48,840 bases of DNA from Alkalihalobacillus alcalophilus ATCC 27647 = CGMCC 1.3604 (GCF_000292245.2 NZ_ALPT02000033.1:1-48840), one strand, 5' to 3'. Counted from the first letter of the stretch, positions 34,157 to 42,610 are shown. Program-made: numbers and translations. Notes: generated by a model not told the origin, from the sequence alone.

Positions 34157-34282
34157 ATGATGATGTTTCGTTTAATTATGGTCGTTTTTTTCTCACTAAC
34201 TGCTTTAAGCCTCTTTACTTTCCAAGGAATCGAAGGAGTTAAAGCTTTTTTAGAAATTATCAAGACAACAAAAAGTCATTAA
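34157..34282 (+). CDS. 41-residue membrane peptide, unknown
   Basis: Reads MMMFRLIMVVFFSLTALSLF followed by TFQGIEGVKAFLEIIKTTKSH: one membrane helix then a short cytoplasmic or exported helix. AAAGGAGG (34141-34148) is eight bases before the first ATG. It forms an operon with the 110-residue membrane protein upstream. Too short for usual ORF filters; function unknown. Confidence 0.6.
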   Translation: MMMFRLIMVVFFSLTALSLFTFQGIEGVKAFLEIIKTTKSH

Positions 34283-34359
34283 TAAACAAAGGGCTTCTGC
34301 TAACGTCATAGTGACAATAGCGGGAGTCCTATTTTTATGTGCTAATAAACGAAAAATTC

Positions 34360-34540
34360 GGCTTTGCGTAGTTTTACTATCTATTACTGATGATACGCCC
34401 CTTAATCTTGGCTTTGCGGATTTTTTATTCCTTATTACTGATGATACGCACCCTAATCCCAGATCTGCTTAGTTTTCATTCCCTATTTCGATTAATTCGC
34501 ACCTTAATCCTGGCTCTGCTGATTTTTCATTACCAATAAA
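34360..34540. repeat. ~51-bp tandem repeat array, 3.5 units
   Basis: Units begin GGCTTTGCG / GGCTTTGCGG / AGATCTGCTT / GGCTCTGCTG at 34360, 34410, 34461 and 34512 (50-51 bases apart), each containing TTATTACTGATGATACGC or a variant and ending (A/C)CTTAATC. The last unit, CGCACCTTAATCCTGGCTC with CATTACCAAT, closely resembles the final unit of the array at 5.63 kb (CGTACCTTAATCCTAGCTT, CATTACGAAT), so both belong to one dispersed family. Confidence 0.8.
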
Positions 34541-34576
34541 AAAACCAGCAACTTAACGCTAAGTTACTGGCTTTTT
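34538..34576. terminator. bidirectional terminator after the repeat array
   Basis: CCAGCAACTTA / TAAGTTACTGG stem with A7 on the left and T5 on the right; serves the ABC exporter on the minus strand (stop at 34611). Confidence 0.85.
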
Positions 34577-34610
34577 GTTATTCACTTAACAGATTGAACA
34601 ACACCTATAC

Positions 34611-35462
34611 CTAAAAACAATATTTTTTATTTTTATTACGATATAAATACATTGTAATTGGAGCAAAAATGATAAAGATAATACCGGAAGTTAAGAAGAC
34701 CCACATGATGGCTTCCGTTGTTATCGTTCCATGCATAAATCCACGTACCGCATTTACAAGGAGGGAAATAGGATTTACATCAACAAAAGCTTGAAGCCAA
34801 TTAGGGAGTGTTTCGGGCGCGACGAACACATTGCTTATAAAAGTAAGAGGGAAAAGAACCATCATACTCACTAACATAAGTGATTTTTCTGAACGCATAA
34901 TTAACCCAAGCGTTGTCCATATCCACGATACACTAAAACAGAATAACAAGATCAGTAAAATCGACATGCTCACTCCAGATAAGCCGCCTTCAGGACGAAA
35001 CCCTAATATGTAACCAAGGATAATCATAATCACAGATGCAATCGTATAACGAAAGACATCAATTAGAAGTCCTCCAACAAGAGCCGACGGTAACCAGAGT
35101 GGCATCGTTCTAAAGCGGTCAAAAATTCCATTTTGAATATCCTTATTTAAATCAAGTCCTGTATACATCGTAATCTGCACAACCGTCATGACAAGAATTC
35201 CTGGTAATAGAAATTGTAAGTATTCACCCGTTGAACCAGCGATCGCCCCACCAAATAAAAACGTAAACATAAGTAAAAAAATTACAGGAAATACAGTTAC
35301 ATCAAAAAGTTGTTCAGGCACATGTTTTATTCTCAGTAAAGCTCGTTGTGAAAATGTTAGAGTAGAAGAGAAAGCACTTGGTCGCTCCGGTCGCTTTCCA
35401 GAAACAATCGCCTGCAGTAATTGTTCATTCGGTCCTTGTTGATTTTCAGAATGATCGTTCAT
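34611..35462 (-). CDS. ABC-2 type exporter permease (DrrB-like)
   Basis: 283 residues: cytoplasmic start (MNDHSENQQGPNEQLLQ...), six membrane segments, and the ABC-2 signature FPLTFISNVFVAPETLPNWLQAFVDVNPISLLVNAVRGF near the C-terminal half. It pairs with the ATPase encoded just upstream: the ATPase stop and this ATG share ATGA, so translation is coupled. Likely exports a drug, antibiotic or lipid; substrate unknown. Confidence 0.9.
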   Translation of the reverse strand: MNDHSENQQGPNEQLLQAIVSGKRPERPSAFSSTLTFSQRALLRIKHVPEQLFDVTVFPVIFLLMFTFLFGGAIAGSTGEYLQFLLPGILVMTVVQITMYTGLDLNKDIQNGIFDRFRTMPLWLPSALVGGLLIDVFRYTIASVIMIILGYILGFRPEGGLSGVSMSILLILLFCFSVSWIWTTLGLIMRSEKSLMLVSMMVLFPLTFISNVFVAPETLPNWLQAFVDVNPISLLVNAVRGFMHGTITTEAIMWVFLTSGIIFIIFAPITMYLYRNKNKKYCF

Positions 35463-36457
35463 GTCGTAGCTCCTTCTTTTTGTTTGTATCGTCCTGCCGA
35501 TTCATTTGTTAACGTCAGAAACACCTCATCCAAACTCGGTTGCCCGAGTGAAAAATCAAGAAGTTCTATATTTGAACGAACTAATTCTCCCATAGCTTCA
35601 GCAACTCTAGATGGGTCATTTACTTGAGCTATCAAAACAGTTCTTTCTTCAGAGATCTTTATTTGAGAATCTAAATATCTTGTTAAAATATTTAAGACAC
35701 TCTCACTATCTTCAGGATTAGAAATAGTCACGCTCAAAGTCCCTTTCCCTACCGAAGCCTTTAATTCTTGACTTGTTCCCTCAGCAATAATTTTCCCTTT
35801 ATCAATAACGGCAATTCGGTCGGCTAATTTGTCAGCTTCTTCTAAATATTGAGTGGTTAATAACACTGTCGTACCGACACTCGTTAAGGCACGGACGATG
35901 TCCCACACTTGATTTCGACTTCTAGGATCTAACCCTGTTGTCGGTTCATCAAGAAAAAGTAAATCTGGTGTAACCACAATACTTGCCGCAATATCAATAC
36001 GCCTTCTCATTCCTCCAGAATATTTTTTGACTTGTTTCTTTGTCGCTTCCTCTAATTGAAAGGCACTCAAAAGTTCTAGTGCTCGTGCTTTCGCTTCTTT
36101 GCTCTTAAAGCCACTAAGTTTGGCAATCATAATAAGGTTTTCTAGTCCTGTTAAATCTTCATCAATTGACGCATATTGGCCAGTAAGACTGATCCTTTTT
36201 CTAACTTCCTTCGTTTCAGTTTCCAAATCATGTCCAAAGATTCGTGCATAACCAGCATCAGGTTTAAGTAAAGTCGCCAGCATTCGAATAGTTGTCGTTT
36301 TTCCAGCACCATTAGGACCTAAAAAACCATAAACGGTTCCCTTTTCGATTTTTAAATCAACACCATCTACGGCCGTATGATCACCAAAAACTTTAACCAA
36401 CCCTTTCGTTTCAACAGCCAGATCCAATTGTCGCTTCTTTTTTACACTTATTTTCAA
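35459..36457 (-). CDS. ABC transporter ATPase (DrrA-like)
   Basis: 332 residues from TTG 36457, seven bases after AGGAGG; an ATG overlapping that region is out of frame, and the longer ORF upstream lacks a site. Walker A GPNGAGKTT (about residue 54), Q-loop LTGQYAS, signature YSGGMRRR, Walker B LLFLDEPTTGLD, and H-loop replaced by LLTTQYLEE, the typical DrrA form with Q instead of H. The C-terminal ~95 residues are the DrrA extension (SLDEVFLTLT). Works with the permease gene downstream. Confidence 0.92.
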   Translation of the reverse strand: MKISVKKKRQLDLAVETKGLVKVFGDHTAVDGVDLKIEKGTVYGFLGPNGAGKTTTIRMLATLLKPDAGYARIFGHDLETETKEVRKRISLTGQYASIDEDLTGLENLIMIAKLSGFKSKEAKARALELLSAFQLEEATKKQVKKYSGGMRRRIDIAASIVVTPDLLFLDEPTTGLDPRSRNQVWDIVRALTSVGTTVLLTTQYLEEADKLADRIAVIDKGKIIAEGTSQELKASVGKGTLSVTISNPEDSESVLNILTRYLDSQIKISEERTVLIAQVNDPSRVAEAMGELVRSNIELLDFSLGQPSLDEVFLTLTNESAGRYKQKEGATT

Positions 36458-36655
36458 GCCATTTCCTCCTAAAGTAAGTTTTAATTTTATAAAAGCTATT
36501 TTATTATTACTGTTGGTTTGTTCCATACATTCATTAATTATTTGCTTGAATCTCAATAAAGGGAAACATTTAATCTATCTCCATTCCTTTATATTATTTC
36601 CCAAAAAAGAGCGGCAATCCTTTTGGACCACCGCACTTGACACTTTGTTGTTATC

Positions 36656-37759
36656 TTATCCCCAAATCTCTTTTGAAATATCTACAATGTATTTTAACTT
36701 AGCCCATTGCTGTTCTTCTGTTAATATATTTCCATGATGTGTCGAAGCAAAACCACATTGTGGACTAATGCACAATTGTTCTAATGGGACATATCGAGTC
36801 GCTTCTTTTACACGAGCTTTAATGTTTTCTTTATCCTCTAACTCACCGTGCTTTGAAGTAAATAAACCTAAAACGACTTGCGGGCCTTCATTTGGAATAT
36901 GTTCCAATGGGTTAAAGTCTCCAGAACGGTCATCATCATACTCTAAGAAAAATCCATTTACTTTTTCTTTGGCAAATAACGTTGGGGCGATTTTAGCATA
37001 ACTACCTTCAAAAGCCCATTTTGAACGATAGTTGCCACGGCAAAGGTGAGTCGTTACGATTAAATCTTCTGGTTTATCTTCTAAGACACCATTAATGACC
37101 CGTAGAGCTAAATCAATCAATTCTTCACGTGAATAACCACTATCATTAAATGGGATCTCCGGAGCATTAAGACCTGCAATATATACATCATCTAATTGTA
37201 TGTAACGGCATCCAGCATTATAAAACGCTTTAAGTGCCTCACGATACGTTTGGATTACATCTGCCGTATATTCTTCAATGTCAGGATAGATTTCAAGATT
37301 ACGGATGCCTGCGTTAAATAATTGATTTGGACTTGGAATCGTTTGTTTAGCAACTGCACGGTCTCCAACAATTTCTTTAAATTCAATAAAATCTTTAATA
37401 TGAGGATGCTCTGGATTAAATGAGATTTTCCCATTTACACGAATATCGTATCTCTCTGTCTCTTCCCCTTTGAATTTAAACCCGTGTTCTGGAACATAAC
37501 CCTCAACCCCATTTAAATGTTCTAAGAAATCAGTATGCCAAAACCTGCGACGAAATTCTCCATCTGTCACAGCTTGAAGCCCAACTTCGATTTGTTTATC
37601 CACAATATTTGTAATTTCTTCTGTTTCAATTTTATGTAGTTCCTCGGCAGTAATATCCCCAGCTTGAAACTGTTTTCTCGCTTGATGAATTCTTTCTGGT
37701 CGTAATAAACTTCCTACATGATCGGCTCTAAATGGTGCTTTAACTAATGTTTTTGTCAT
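36656..37759 (-). CDS. MetE-like methyltransferase (YxjG/YxjH family)
   Basis: 367 residues, matching the C-terminal catalytic half of cobalamin-independent methionine synthase. DHVGSLLRP at the start, VTDGEFRRRFWHTDF, YIQLDDVY and the zinc-site blocks THLCRGNYRS (His and Cys) and ISPQCGFAST (Cys) are present. B. subtilis has two such S-box genes, yxjG and yxjH, thought to make methionine from homocysteine with another methyl donor. ATG 37759 lies behind GAGAGGA. The SAM-I riboswitch ahead of it supports a methionine role. Confidence 0.92.
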   Translation of the reverse strand: MTKTLVKAPFRADHVGSLLRPERIHQARKQFQAGDITAEELHKIETEEITNIVDKQIEVGLQAVTDGEFRRRFWHTDFLEHLNGVEGYVPEHGFKFKGEETERYDIRVNGKISFNPEHPHIKDFIEFKEIVGDRAVAKQTIPSPNQLFNAGIRNLEIYPDIEEYTADVIQTYREALKAFYNAGCRYIQLDDVYIAGLNAPEIPFNDSGYSREELIDLALRVINGVLEDKPEDLIVTTHLCRGNYRSKWAFEGSYAKIAPTLFAKEKVNGFFLEYDDDRSGDFNPLEHIPNEGPQVVLGLFTSKHGELEDKENIKARVKEATRYVPLEQLCISPQCGFASTHHGNILTEEQQWAKLKYIVDISKEIWG

Positions 37760-37828
37760 ATTATAAAATCCTCTCTTTAATTTAATTGTTTTTAAGTAAA
37801 GCATTCTCCTTCATCATTTTAAAAATAA

Positions 37829-37989
37829 AACCCCCCTCTTCTATCAAATAAGAAGAGAGGGTTGATTTACACAAACAAATGTCCTACCCTTCTTATCTTG
37901 TAGCACGATGCTACTGGAATTGGCACAGTACTTAAAAAAGTCCGCTGCCGAGGTTTCAAAGGGCCAGTCCCTCCACCTCTCTTGATAAG
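37829..37989 (-). promoter_or_regulatory. SAM-I riboswitch (S-box) with terminator
   Basis: On the minus strand the aptamer runs from CTTATCAAGAGAGG (37989) through GGAGGGACTGGCCC, TTGAAACCTCGGCAGC and TGCCAATTCC to the closing GATAAG (37892): all S-box core elements in order. An intrinsic terminator follows: AACCCTCTCTTCT / AGAAGAGGGGGGTT then TTATTTTT (37829-37863). SAM binding should favour the terminator, lowering expression of the MetE-like gene when methionine is plentiful. Confidence 0.95.
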
Positions 37990-38020
37990 AAAATTTTGAA
38001 AATATATAATTATGAAACTA

Positions 38021-38049
38021 ACTATAAACTTAAGTAAGCAACTTGTCAA
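38021..38049 (-). promoter_or_regulatory. promoter of the S-box transcript
   Basis: Minus-strand TTGACA (38044-38049), 17-base spacer, TATAGT (38021-38026); the transcript would begin about 25 bases before the aptamer. Confidence 0.75.
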
Positions 38050-38337
38050 CCTTAATTATTCTAGTTCATTATTTTATCAACTAGAAATAAATGGATGAAT
38101 GATAACAAAATGATGACGATTGAAACGTTCCTCAAGGAAAGGTTACAAACAGATTTCATTTCAATTAAATAGAGGGAGATTCGCTTGCCTCTTTTCTTTT
38201 CAGCTGTTAGCATTGCAATCGTTGGACCGAGTCTTATCGGACAACAAATATTCAATATGAGAAGATTCCATTCATTCATATTGAATAAATGAGAGCAAAA
38301 GCGTACATCTATTTTACGCTCACAGCTTGAAAATTAT
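38050..38337. other. intergenic region with one weak small ORF
   Basis: The minus-strand ORF over 38061-38279 has no ribosome site and looks spurious. On the plus strand TTG 38185, six bases after AGAGGGAG, opens a 35-residue ORF (MPLFFSAVSIAIVGPSLIGQ...) ending at 38292; a hydrophobic head and basic tail make it a possible small membrane peptide, but evidence is thin. Confidence 0.3.
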
Positions 38338-38354
38338 AAGGAGGGTTTCTTTTG

Positions 38355-39290
38355 ATGAAAACAAAATCAACATCAAGAGTCATGCAACGGTTTGGTTTAC
38401 CGCTTGCAGCAGCAGGAATGTTTATTCTATTCGCCCCAAGTCATTCAGAGGCGGCTGGAGAAAAAGAAAGCTTGCTGTCAAAAGGAATGGAAGGCTCCCA
38501 AGTAGAAGAATTACAAGAAAAACTAGAAGAACGCGGATTCATTGACACGGTTTCCGAAAAGGGTGTCTTCGGTCAAAATACAAAAGAAGCAATCAAAAAG
38601 TTTCAAAAAGAACATAACCTATTTGTTGATGGCGTCGCCGGTCCTCAAACATTAGGGGCGATTGCCGTACTTAGAATAGAAGATAAGGGCTTTCTAGTAG
38701 AAGCCTTACAAGAAATATTAACGCAACTAGATTATTATGAGGGTGAAATAAACGGGGAGTTCACAGAGGAAACAGAAAAAGCTGTCCTTAAGGCTCAGAA
38801 AGATTTTGAAATTTCCGTTGATGGAATTGCTGGACCACAAACATTTAGTGCTTTATACAATTCTATTTACCCGAACCAAGAAGAGCAAGACTCTGAAAAA
38901 GAAGTCATTCAAACTTCAAACGAAATTGCAGATACAGAAGAAACAGCAAGTGAAACAAACACAACGCCAGCAGCAGAGCAAGAACCAGCTGAAGAACAAG
39001 GTCAAACTTTATCTGTAGAAGCAACAGCTTATACAGCTGAATGTAACGGCTGTTCAGGTATTACGGCAACAGGAATTGATTTAAGAAATGACCGCGATAA
39101 AAAAGTAATCGCTGTTGATCCAGAAGTCATTCCATTAGGTAGCCGCGTTTACGTAGAAGGTTACGGAGAAGCGATTGCTGGAGATACAGGTGGAGCCATT
39201 CAAGGAAATAAAATTGATTTACATGTTCCAACTAAAGAAGAAGCGATCCAATTCGGACGCCAGCAAGTGAATGTAACGATTTTAGATTAA
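38355..39290 (+). CDS. secreted 3D-domain wall protein with two peptidoglycan-binding repeats
   Basis: 311 residues from ATG 38355 behind AAGGAGG. Signal peptide ends near SHSEAAG (about residue 34). Two PG_binding_1 repeats follow (LLSKGMEGSQVEELQEKL ... GVAGPQTLGAIA, then a second ending GIAGPQTFSALY), an acidic Glu/Thr/Gln linker, and a C-terminal 3D domain (VEATAYTAECNGCSG, GIDLRNDRD, KVIAVDPEVIPLGSRVYVEGYG, AGDTGGAIQGNKIDLHV) with the three conserved aspartates. This is the MltA/YocH/YuiC-type barrel that cleaves glycan strands, so the protein is probably a cell-wall lytic enzyme acting outside. Confidence 0.92.
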   Translation: MKTKSTSRVMQRFGLPLAAAGMFILFAPSHSEAAGEKESLLSKGMEGSQVEELQEKLEERGFIDTVSEKGVFGQNTKEAIKKFQKEHNLFVDGVAGPQTLGAIAVLRIEDKGFLVEALQEILTQLDYYEGEINGEFTEETEKAVLKAQKDFEISVDGIAGPQTFSALYNSIYPNQEEQDSEKEVIQTSNEIADTEETASETNTTPAAEQEPAEEQGQTLSVEATAYTAECNGCSGITATGIDLRNDRDKKVIAVDPEVIPLGSRVYVEGYGEAIAGDTGGAIQGNKIDLHVPTKEEAIQFGRQQVNVTILD

Positions 39291-39300
39291 TGATAGAGAA

Positions 39301-39343
39301 AAGAACGGTTCTAGAGGGAAGTCCCTTTAGAACCGTTCTTTTT
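39301..39343 (+). terminator. terminator of the 3D-domain gene
   Basis: AAGAACGGTTCTA / TAGAACCGTTCTT stem, loop with its own GGGA/TCCC pairing, then T5; 10 bases after the stop. Confidence 0.95.
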
Positions 39344-39374
39344 AAAACTGACAACCATTATTGAAACCTATCCA

Positions 39375-39569
39375 TCATTTTGTCCATCCAGGTTCATATG
39401 TATAAATCACATCCCCACGATGTTGGGCATTACCTCTAAAGCTTAAAAAATCCTCTTGCTTTGTCAAAACAGCACGAAAGAGTAAAAAATCATCTTTAGA
39501 AACTCGGTAACTTTCCAATTCCCGCTCACGTAATTTTTGGATTAAAGAGGCTGCTTCTTCATTTGTCAT
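39375..39569 (-). CDS. 64-residue protein, unknown
   Basis: From ATG 39569 (behind AAAGGGGGG) it reads MTNEEAASLIQKLREREL and then YRVSKDDFLLFRAVLTKQEDFLSFRGNAQHRGDVIYTYEPGWTK. The ordered look, with an amphipathic N-terminal helix and an aromatic C-terminus, suggests a folded conserved small protein. I do not recognise the family. It follows the membrane protein gene at 39613 by 43 bases on the same strand. Confidence 0.65.
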   Translation of the reverse strand: MTNEEAASLIQKLRERELESYRVSKDDFLLFRAVLTKQEDFLSFRGNAQHRGDVIYTYEPGWTK

Positions 39570-39612
39570 TATTTCCCCCCCTTTCGCTCTCAAGTAAGAG
39601 GTCATTCCCTAA

Positions 39613-40038
39613 TTAAGTATAAAAATACGGTAATATTTTTAAAGCAAACATAGCAATTACAGCCAATGTAAGCCATAATGTCGATAAAAACAAAGAGGCT
39701 ATTTCATCATGCAACTCTCGCTCCTCGCGTAAATAACCGAACATTTCTCTTATTTTCTTCGCCGTTATTCCTAACAACGCACCAATAATGAGCCATAATA
39801 TCAAAACCGCCCAAGTCCATAAAGATAACCAATTCGAAATCATTATAACCCCTGTCACAACTGAAACCACAATCGCACCATGAGCTACTTTAATAATGCT
39901 TTGATAAATTCTTAAAACGATTTGCAGTTTATGTACCTCTGTTAAACGAATTCCTTTTAAAAGAATAGGCAGAGGGATTAAAATAAAAAAGATAACCGAA
40001 ATTAATACATGAATACCGTAACTAATAATATAAGCCAT
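39613..40038 (-). CDS. 141-residue four-helix membrane protein, unknown
   Basis: ATG 40038 (AGGGGTG upstream); a GTG four codons earlier overlaps that site. Four hydrophobic segments (about 4-24, 45-65, 69-88, 115-136) with a charged cytoplasmic loop KKIREMFGYLREERELHDE between the third and fourth. No catalytic motif. It may be in an operon with the 64-residue gene downstream. Family not recognised. Confidence 0.7.
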   Translation of the reverse strand: MAYIISYGIHVLISVIFFILIPLPILLKGIRLTEVHKLQIVLRIYQSIIKVAHGAIVVSVVTGVIMISNWLSLWTWAVLILWLIIGALLGITAKKIREMFGYLREERELHDEIASLFLSTLWLTLAVIAMFALKILPYFYT

Positions 40039-40050
40039 GATCTGATTCAC

Positions 40051-40394
40051 CCCTCATCCATCATAGCAAAACAGAATAAAAGATCAAAAGAAAAGTTTAT
40101 AACCACACCCTCCAAAATGCTAAGGTCAGTGAAAAAATTCTGTTAGTTAAAATCAGTGTGGATGATTTGGATTACTCCGCTGGCTCCAATTTGATTAAAG
40201 AAAAAAGCTAAAGCCATTATTCATTCTCCAATGAATAACCTAATGCTTTCAGATTCGTCCTCGTTAAAGGCGAGAATAAGACTTTTTCAGCAACCTTTAA
40301 AACGCCTTAATAAGTCCATCTTTTAGTAATTCTTATTTCACTTTTTTTATTAAAATGTGGTAGGATTAAGACGATACAAAATGAGGTGACAGAT
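40051..40394. other. gene-free stretch with an inverted repeat
   Basis: The only clear structure is an imperfect stem around TTATTCATT / AATGAATAA at about 40217-40238, extended by AAAGC and GCTTT on the outside; it has no T tract. The 3' part holds the yneK promoter region. Confidence 0.45.
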
Positions 40395-40829
40395 ATGAAT
40401 GATTGGTTTATGTGGTTTATCGTTTTTTGGACGATCTTTTTAATCACAGTCATGTTTATTGGTGGCTACTTTATGTTCCGTAAATTTCTTAAACGTTTAC
40501 CAAAAGATGATGGTAAGTCAATTTTAGACTGGCAGGAGTTTTATATTGAAAAAACACTCCATTTATGGGATGACGCCAATAAAAAATTGTTAAATGAATT
40601 AGTCGAACCAGTACCTGAACTTTTTAGAGATGTAGCAAAAGGCAAAATTGCTGGTAAAATTAGCGAACTTGTTTATGAAGAAAAAGCTGATAAAATAACG
40701 CTTGATTATATTATTCGCGGTTACATTATCGCCACACCAAAACGTGATCATAAATTTTTACGTAAAAAATTGGACGAGCTAAAAATTGACGTGCAACCTT
40801 ATGAAAACTTATTTGAACAAACGAGTTAA
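40395..40829 (+). CDS. yneK: YneK-like DUF2621 protein
   Basis: 144 residues from ATG 40395, six bases after GAGGTG. One N-terminal membrane helix (about 5-28), then GGYFMFRKFLKRLPKDDGKSILDWQEFYIEKT, VPELFRDVAKGKIAGKI and YIIATPKRDHKFLRKKL, which match Bacillus YneK. Function unknown. It lies next to ccdC, as in B. subtilis, but here the two converge. Confidence 0.85.
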   Translation: MNDWFMWFIVFWTIFLITVMFIGGYFMFRKFLKRLPKDDGKSILDWQEFYIEKTLHLWDDANKKLLNELVEPVPELFRDVAKGKIAGKISELVYEEKADKITLDYIIRGYIIATPKRDHKFLRKKLDELKIDVQPYENLFEQTS

Positions 40830-40846
40830 TGGAGGCTCTCGATGAG

Positions 40847-40880
40847 AAAGGCTAAACTTGATCTAGGTTTAGCCTTTTTC
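40847..40880 (+). terminator. terminator of yneK
   Basis: AAAGGCTAAAC / GTTTAGCCTTT stem with T5 following; 17 bases after the stop. Confidence 0.85.
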
Positions 40881-40971
40881 TTGATTAAAAATTCGCGTGC
40901 AACAAACAAGGATTCCCGTAAGCCATTTTTATGCCAATGGTCGACTAAACCGACTTATTCAAAAGCGAATG

Positions 40972-41478
40972 TTAAGATTGGACAGGAATATTCAATTCAT
41001 CTATTGCCTCATCACGCTCTTTCTCGATTTTCCGAAACGAAAAATACATAGAGACACGCCAAGGGATAATCATCGAATATGCCAATATAAAAAACATACC
41101 CGCAATTTGCTCCATCTCAATCGACTGCCCTAAAACGATTCGTAAAACAATTCGAAAGGCTAAAAGCCCAACTAAAATAAAAGCAAATAACTTCGAGCGT
41201 TTCATATAGATTTCATTCTGTTTAATTTCAAATTTAGATGACTTGATTAATAAAATCGAAAAAAGCAGTCCAACCGCAACAGCCTCTAACACTTGAAGTA
41301 TCGAAAGGTATGTTGGTTCATATAAAAACATCAAAAATCCACTAGACATAAATAGAGGTGGTAAAACAATTTTTTTAATCGACGCTGGTTTTTTTTGAGA
41401 TTTCAATCGAACAAAGATCGCCAAGATCGCCATACAAACAGCACCAACCGACGTTATGATTAAATAAAAACTCTCCAA
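40972..41478 (-). CDS. ccdC: CcdC-like membrane protein (YneJ)
   Basis: 168 residues with five to six hydrophobic segments. RLKSQKKPASIKKIVLPPLFMSSGFLMFLYEP and the loop SKFEIKQNEIYMKRSKLFAFIL are family features of CcdC, encoded beside ccdA in the cytochrome c maturation region of B. subtilis. TTG 41478 was preferred, nine bases after GAAGGG; ATG 41496 would place that site inside the gene. The ccdA and yneI genes expected upstream are missing, so a link to cytochrome c is uncertain here. Confidence 0.82.
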   Translation of the reverse strand: MESFYLIITSVGAVCMAILAIFVRLKSQKKPASIKKIVLPPLFMSSGFLMFLYEPTYLSILQVLEAVAVGLLFSILLIKSSKFEIKQNEIYMKRSKLFAFILVGLLAFRIVLRIVLGQSIEMEQIAGMFFILAYSMIIPWRVSMYFSFRKIEKERDEAIDELNIPVQS

Positions 41479-41741
41479 TGTATTCAACCCTTCCATTGTT
41501 CACAAAAACAATATGTATATATTTAAGATACAGGAATTCAGAAAAAGTTACAATTCTTCGCGAAGATCTTTTGGTTAAAACAGTCTCAGTCATTGTTTTG
41601 ATGAATAAATTAAAAACCACTCCCTCCGCTTCTTTAACGGAAAAAGTGATTTATCGTCTGTATAGGAATACGTTCTTAATAAGGAAGGTTCAATTGAATA
41701 AAGTTCATTTAGCCTGTCCTAAATCAAAATCGAATCGACGC

Positions 41742-41957
41742 TTACTTCCCTTGTTGCTTTTGCATCGCTTGCATCATTTGATTGATTTTCTTTTGCGATG
41801 GTTTTTGCCCCATTTGCATCATCATTACTCTTAACATTTGCTCGTTAATTGGTGGATTTTTCTTTAAGTAAGACATCATTGTTTTTCTCGCGATAAAAAA
41901 TCCGATAGCAGCTCCTGCTAGAACGGCTATAGTATACCCTAGGATATGAATCCACAT
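41742..41957 (-). CDS. yneF: YneF (UPF0154) membrane protein
   Basis: 71 residues from ATG 41957, 11 bases after AAGGAGG; a longer ORF upstream adds 22 residues not in the family. One membrane helix (3-24) followed by the highly conserved FFIARKTMMSYLKKNPPINEQMLRVMMMQMGQKPSQKKINQMM. Wide in Firmicutes; function unknown. Sits between sirA and the ccdC region, as in B. subtilis. Confidence 0.95.
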   Translation of the reverse strand: MWIHILGYTIAVLAGAAIGFFIARKTMMSYLKKNPPINEQMLRVMMMQMGQKPSQKKINQMMQAMQKQQGK

Positions 41958-42151
41958 AAGTCCAACTTCCTCCTTCAGCCTTTTAAAAAGTTCAAGCACT
42001 CTTTTTGCATTTGCTTGAATCAACCTTTTTTATTATATCTTAACAACCTCTGTTTTAAAAGTCTCTTCTCCTATCATTTTTGGAAGAATAAACATAGGAC
42101 ATTAAGATTCTGAATAAAAGGAGGAATAAGGTGCTTTACTCTTCAATCTTG

Positions 42152-42610
42152 TTAATTCCAATAACTGCTTGAAAAATATTTAACTTGACGAATTGGATTT
42201 AACCAACCGTAATGGTTATGTGTAACATCTACGGCAAAAAAACACGGATCCACCTTTCGTAAAATCTCAAAAAAAATCGTTTCTGCCTCAGGGCCGCCTT
42301 CAGAAGTTAATGACAAATACTGACCTTTTATTAGTAGTTCTGCACAACTATTCGGCTTTTGAATCTTTATTCGGTGTTTTAAGTCTATTTCAGAATAACT
42401 AGGGTACCCTTTTAACGATAACTTTATCTTTTTCTGTAAAAGTAAAGTTGGTAACGGCTTAGAGATGAATTCAATTTGTTTATCAAAAATACACCGGTCA
42501 GCAATCGGAGCATTTTCGCGGTCAGAAAATAATTGAAACAACTTAGTTTCCTGTCCAAAAAAATGACTGGCTACTTTTTCCTGTAATAAATAGATTTGAT
42601 AATGTCTCAT
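42152..42610 (-). CDS. sirA: sporulation inhibitor of replication SirA (YneE)
   Basis: 152 residues. ATG 42610 (MRHYQIYLLQEKVASHFFGQE) lies seven bases after GAGGAGA. AETIFFEILRKVDPCFFAVDVTHNHYGWLNP near the end is the best conserved block of SirA. In B. subtilis SirA binds DnaA domain I at the start of sporulation and blocks new rounds of replication, under Spo0A control. No clear Spo0A box was found nearby. It lies between tkt and yneF as in B. subtilis. Confidence 0.9.
   Translation of the reverse strand: MRHYQIYLLQEKVASHFFGQETKLFQLFSDRENAPIADRCIFDKQIEFISKPLPTLLLQKKIKLSLKGYPSYSEIDLKHRIKIQKPNSCAELLIKGQYLSLTSEGGPEAETIFFEILRKVDPCFFAVDVTHNHYGWLNPIRQVKYFSSSYWN

Noticed and set aside
38061..38279. 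72-residue minus-strand ORF upstream of the S-box transcript
   Set aside because: No ribosome site and no family resemblance; lies in a control region.
40842..41133. Plus-strand ORFs after yneK
   Set aside because: They overlap the yneK terminator hairpin and the antisense of ccdC. A GGAGG precedes an ATG at 40842, but the coding frame passes straight through the hairpin.
41375..41620. 81-residue minus-strand ORF between yneF and ccdC
   Set aside because: Overlaps the start of ccdC in another frame; the GGAGGG lies directly against its GTG, and the product looks random.
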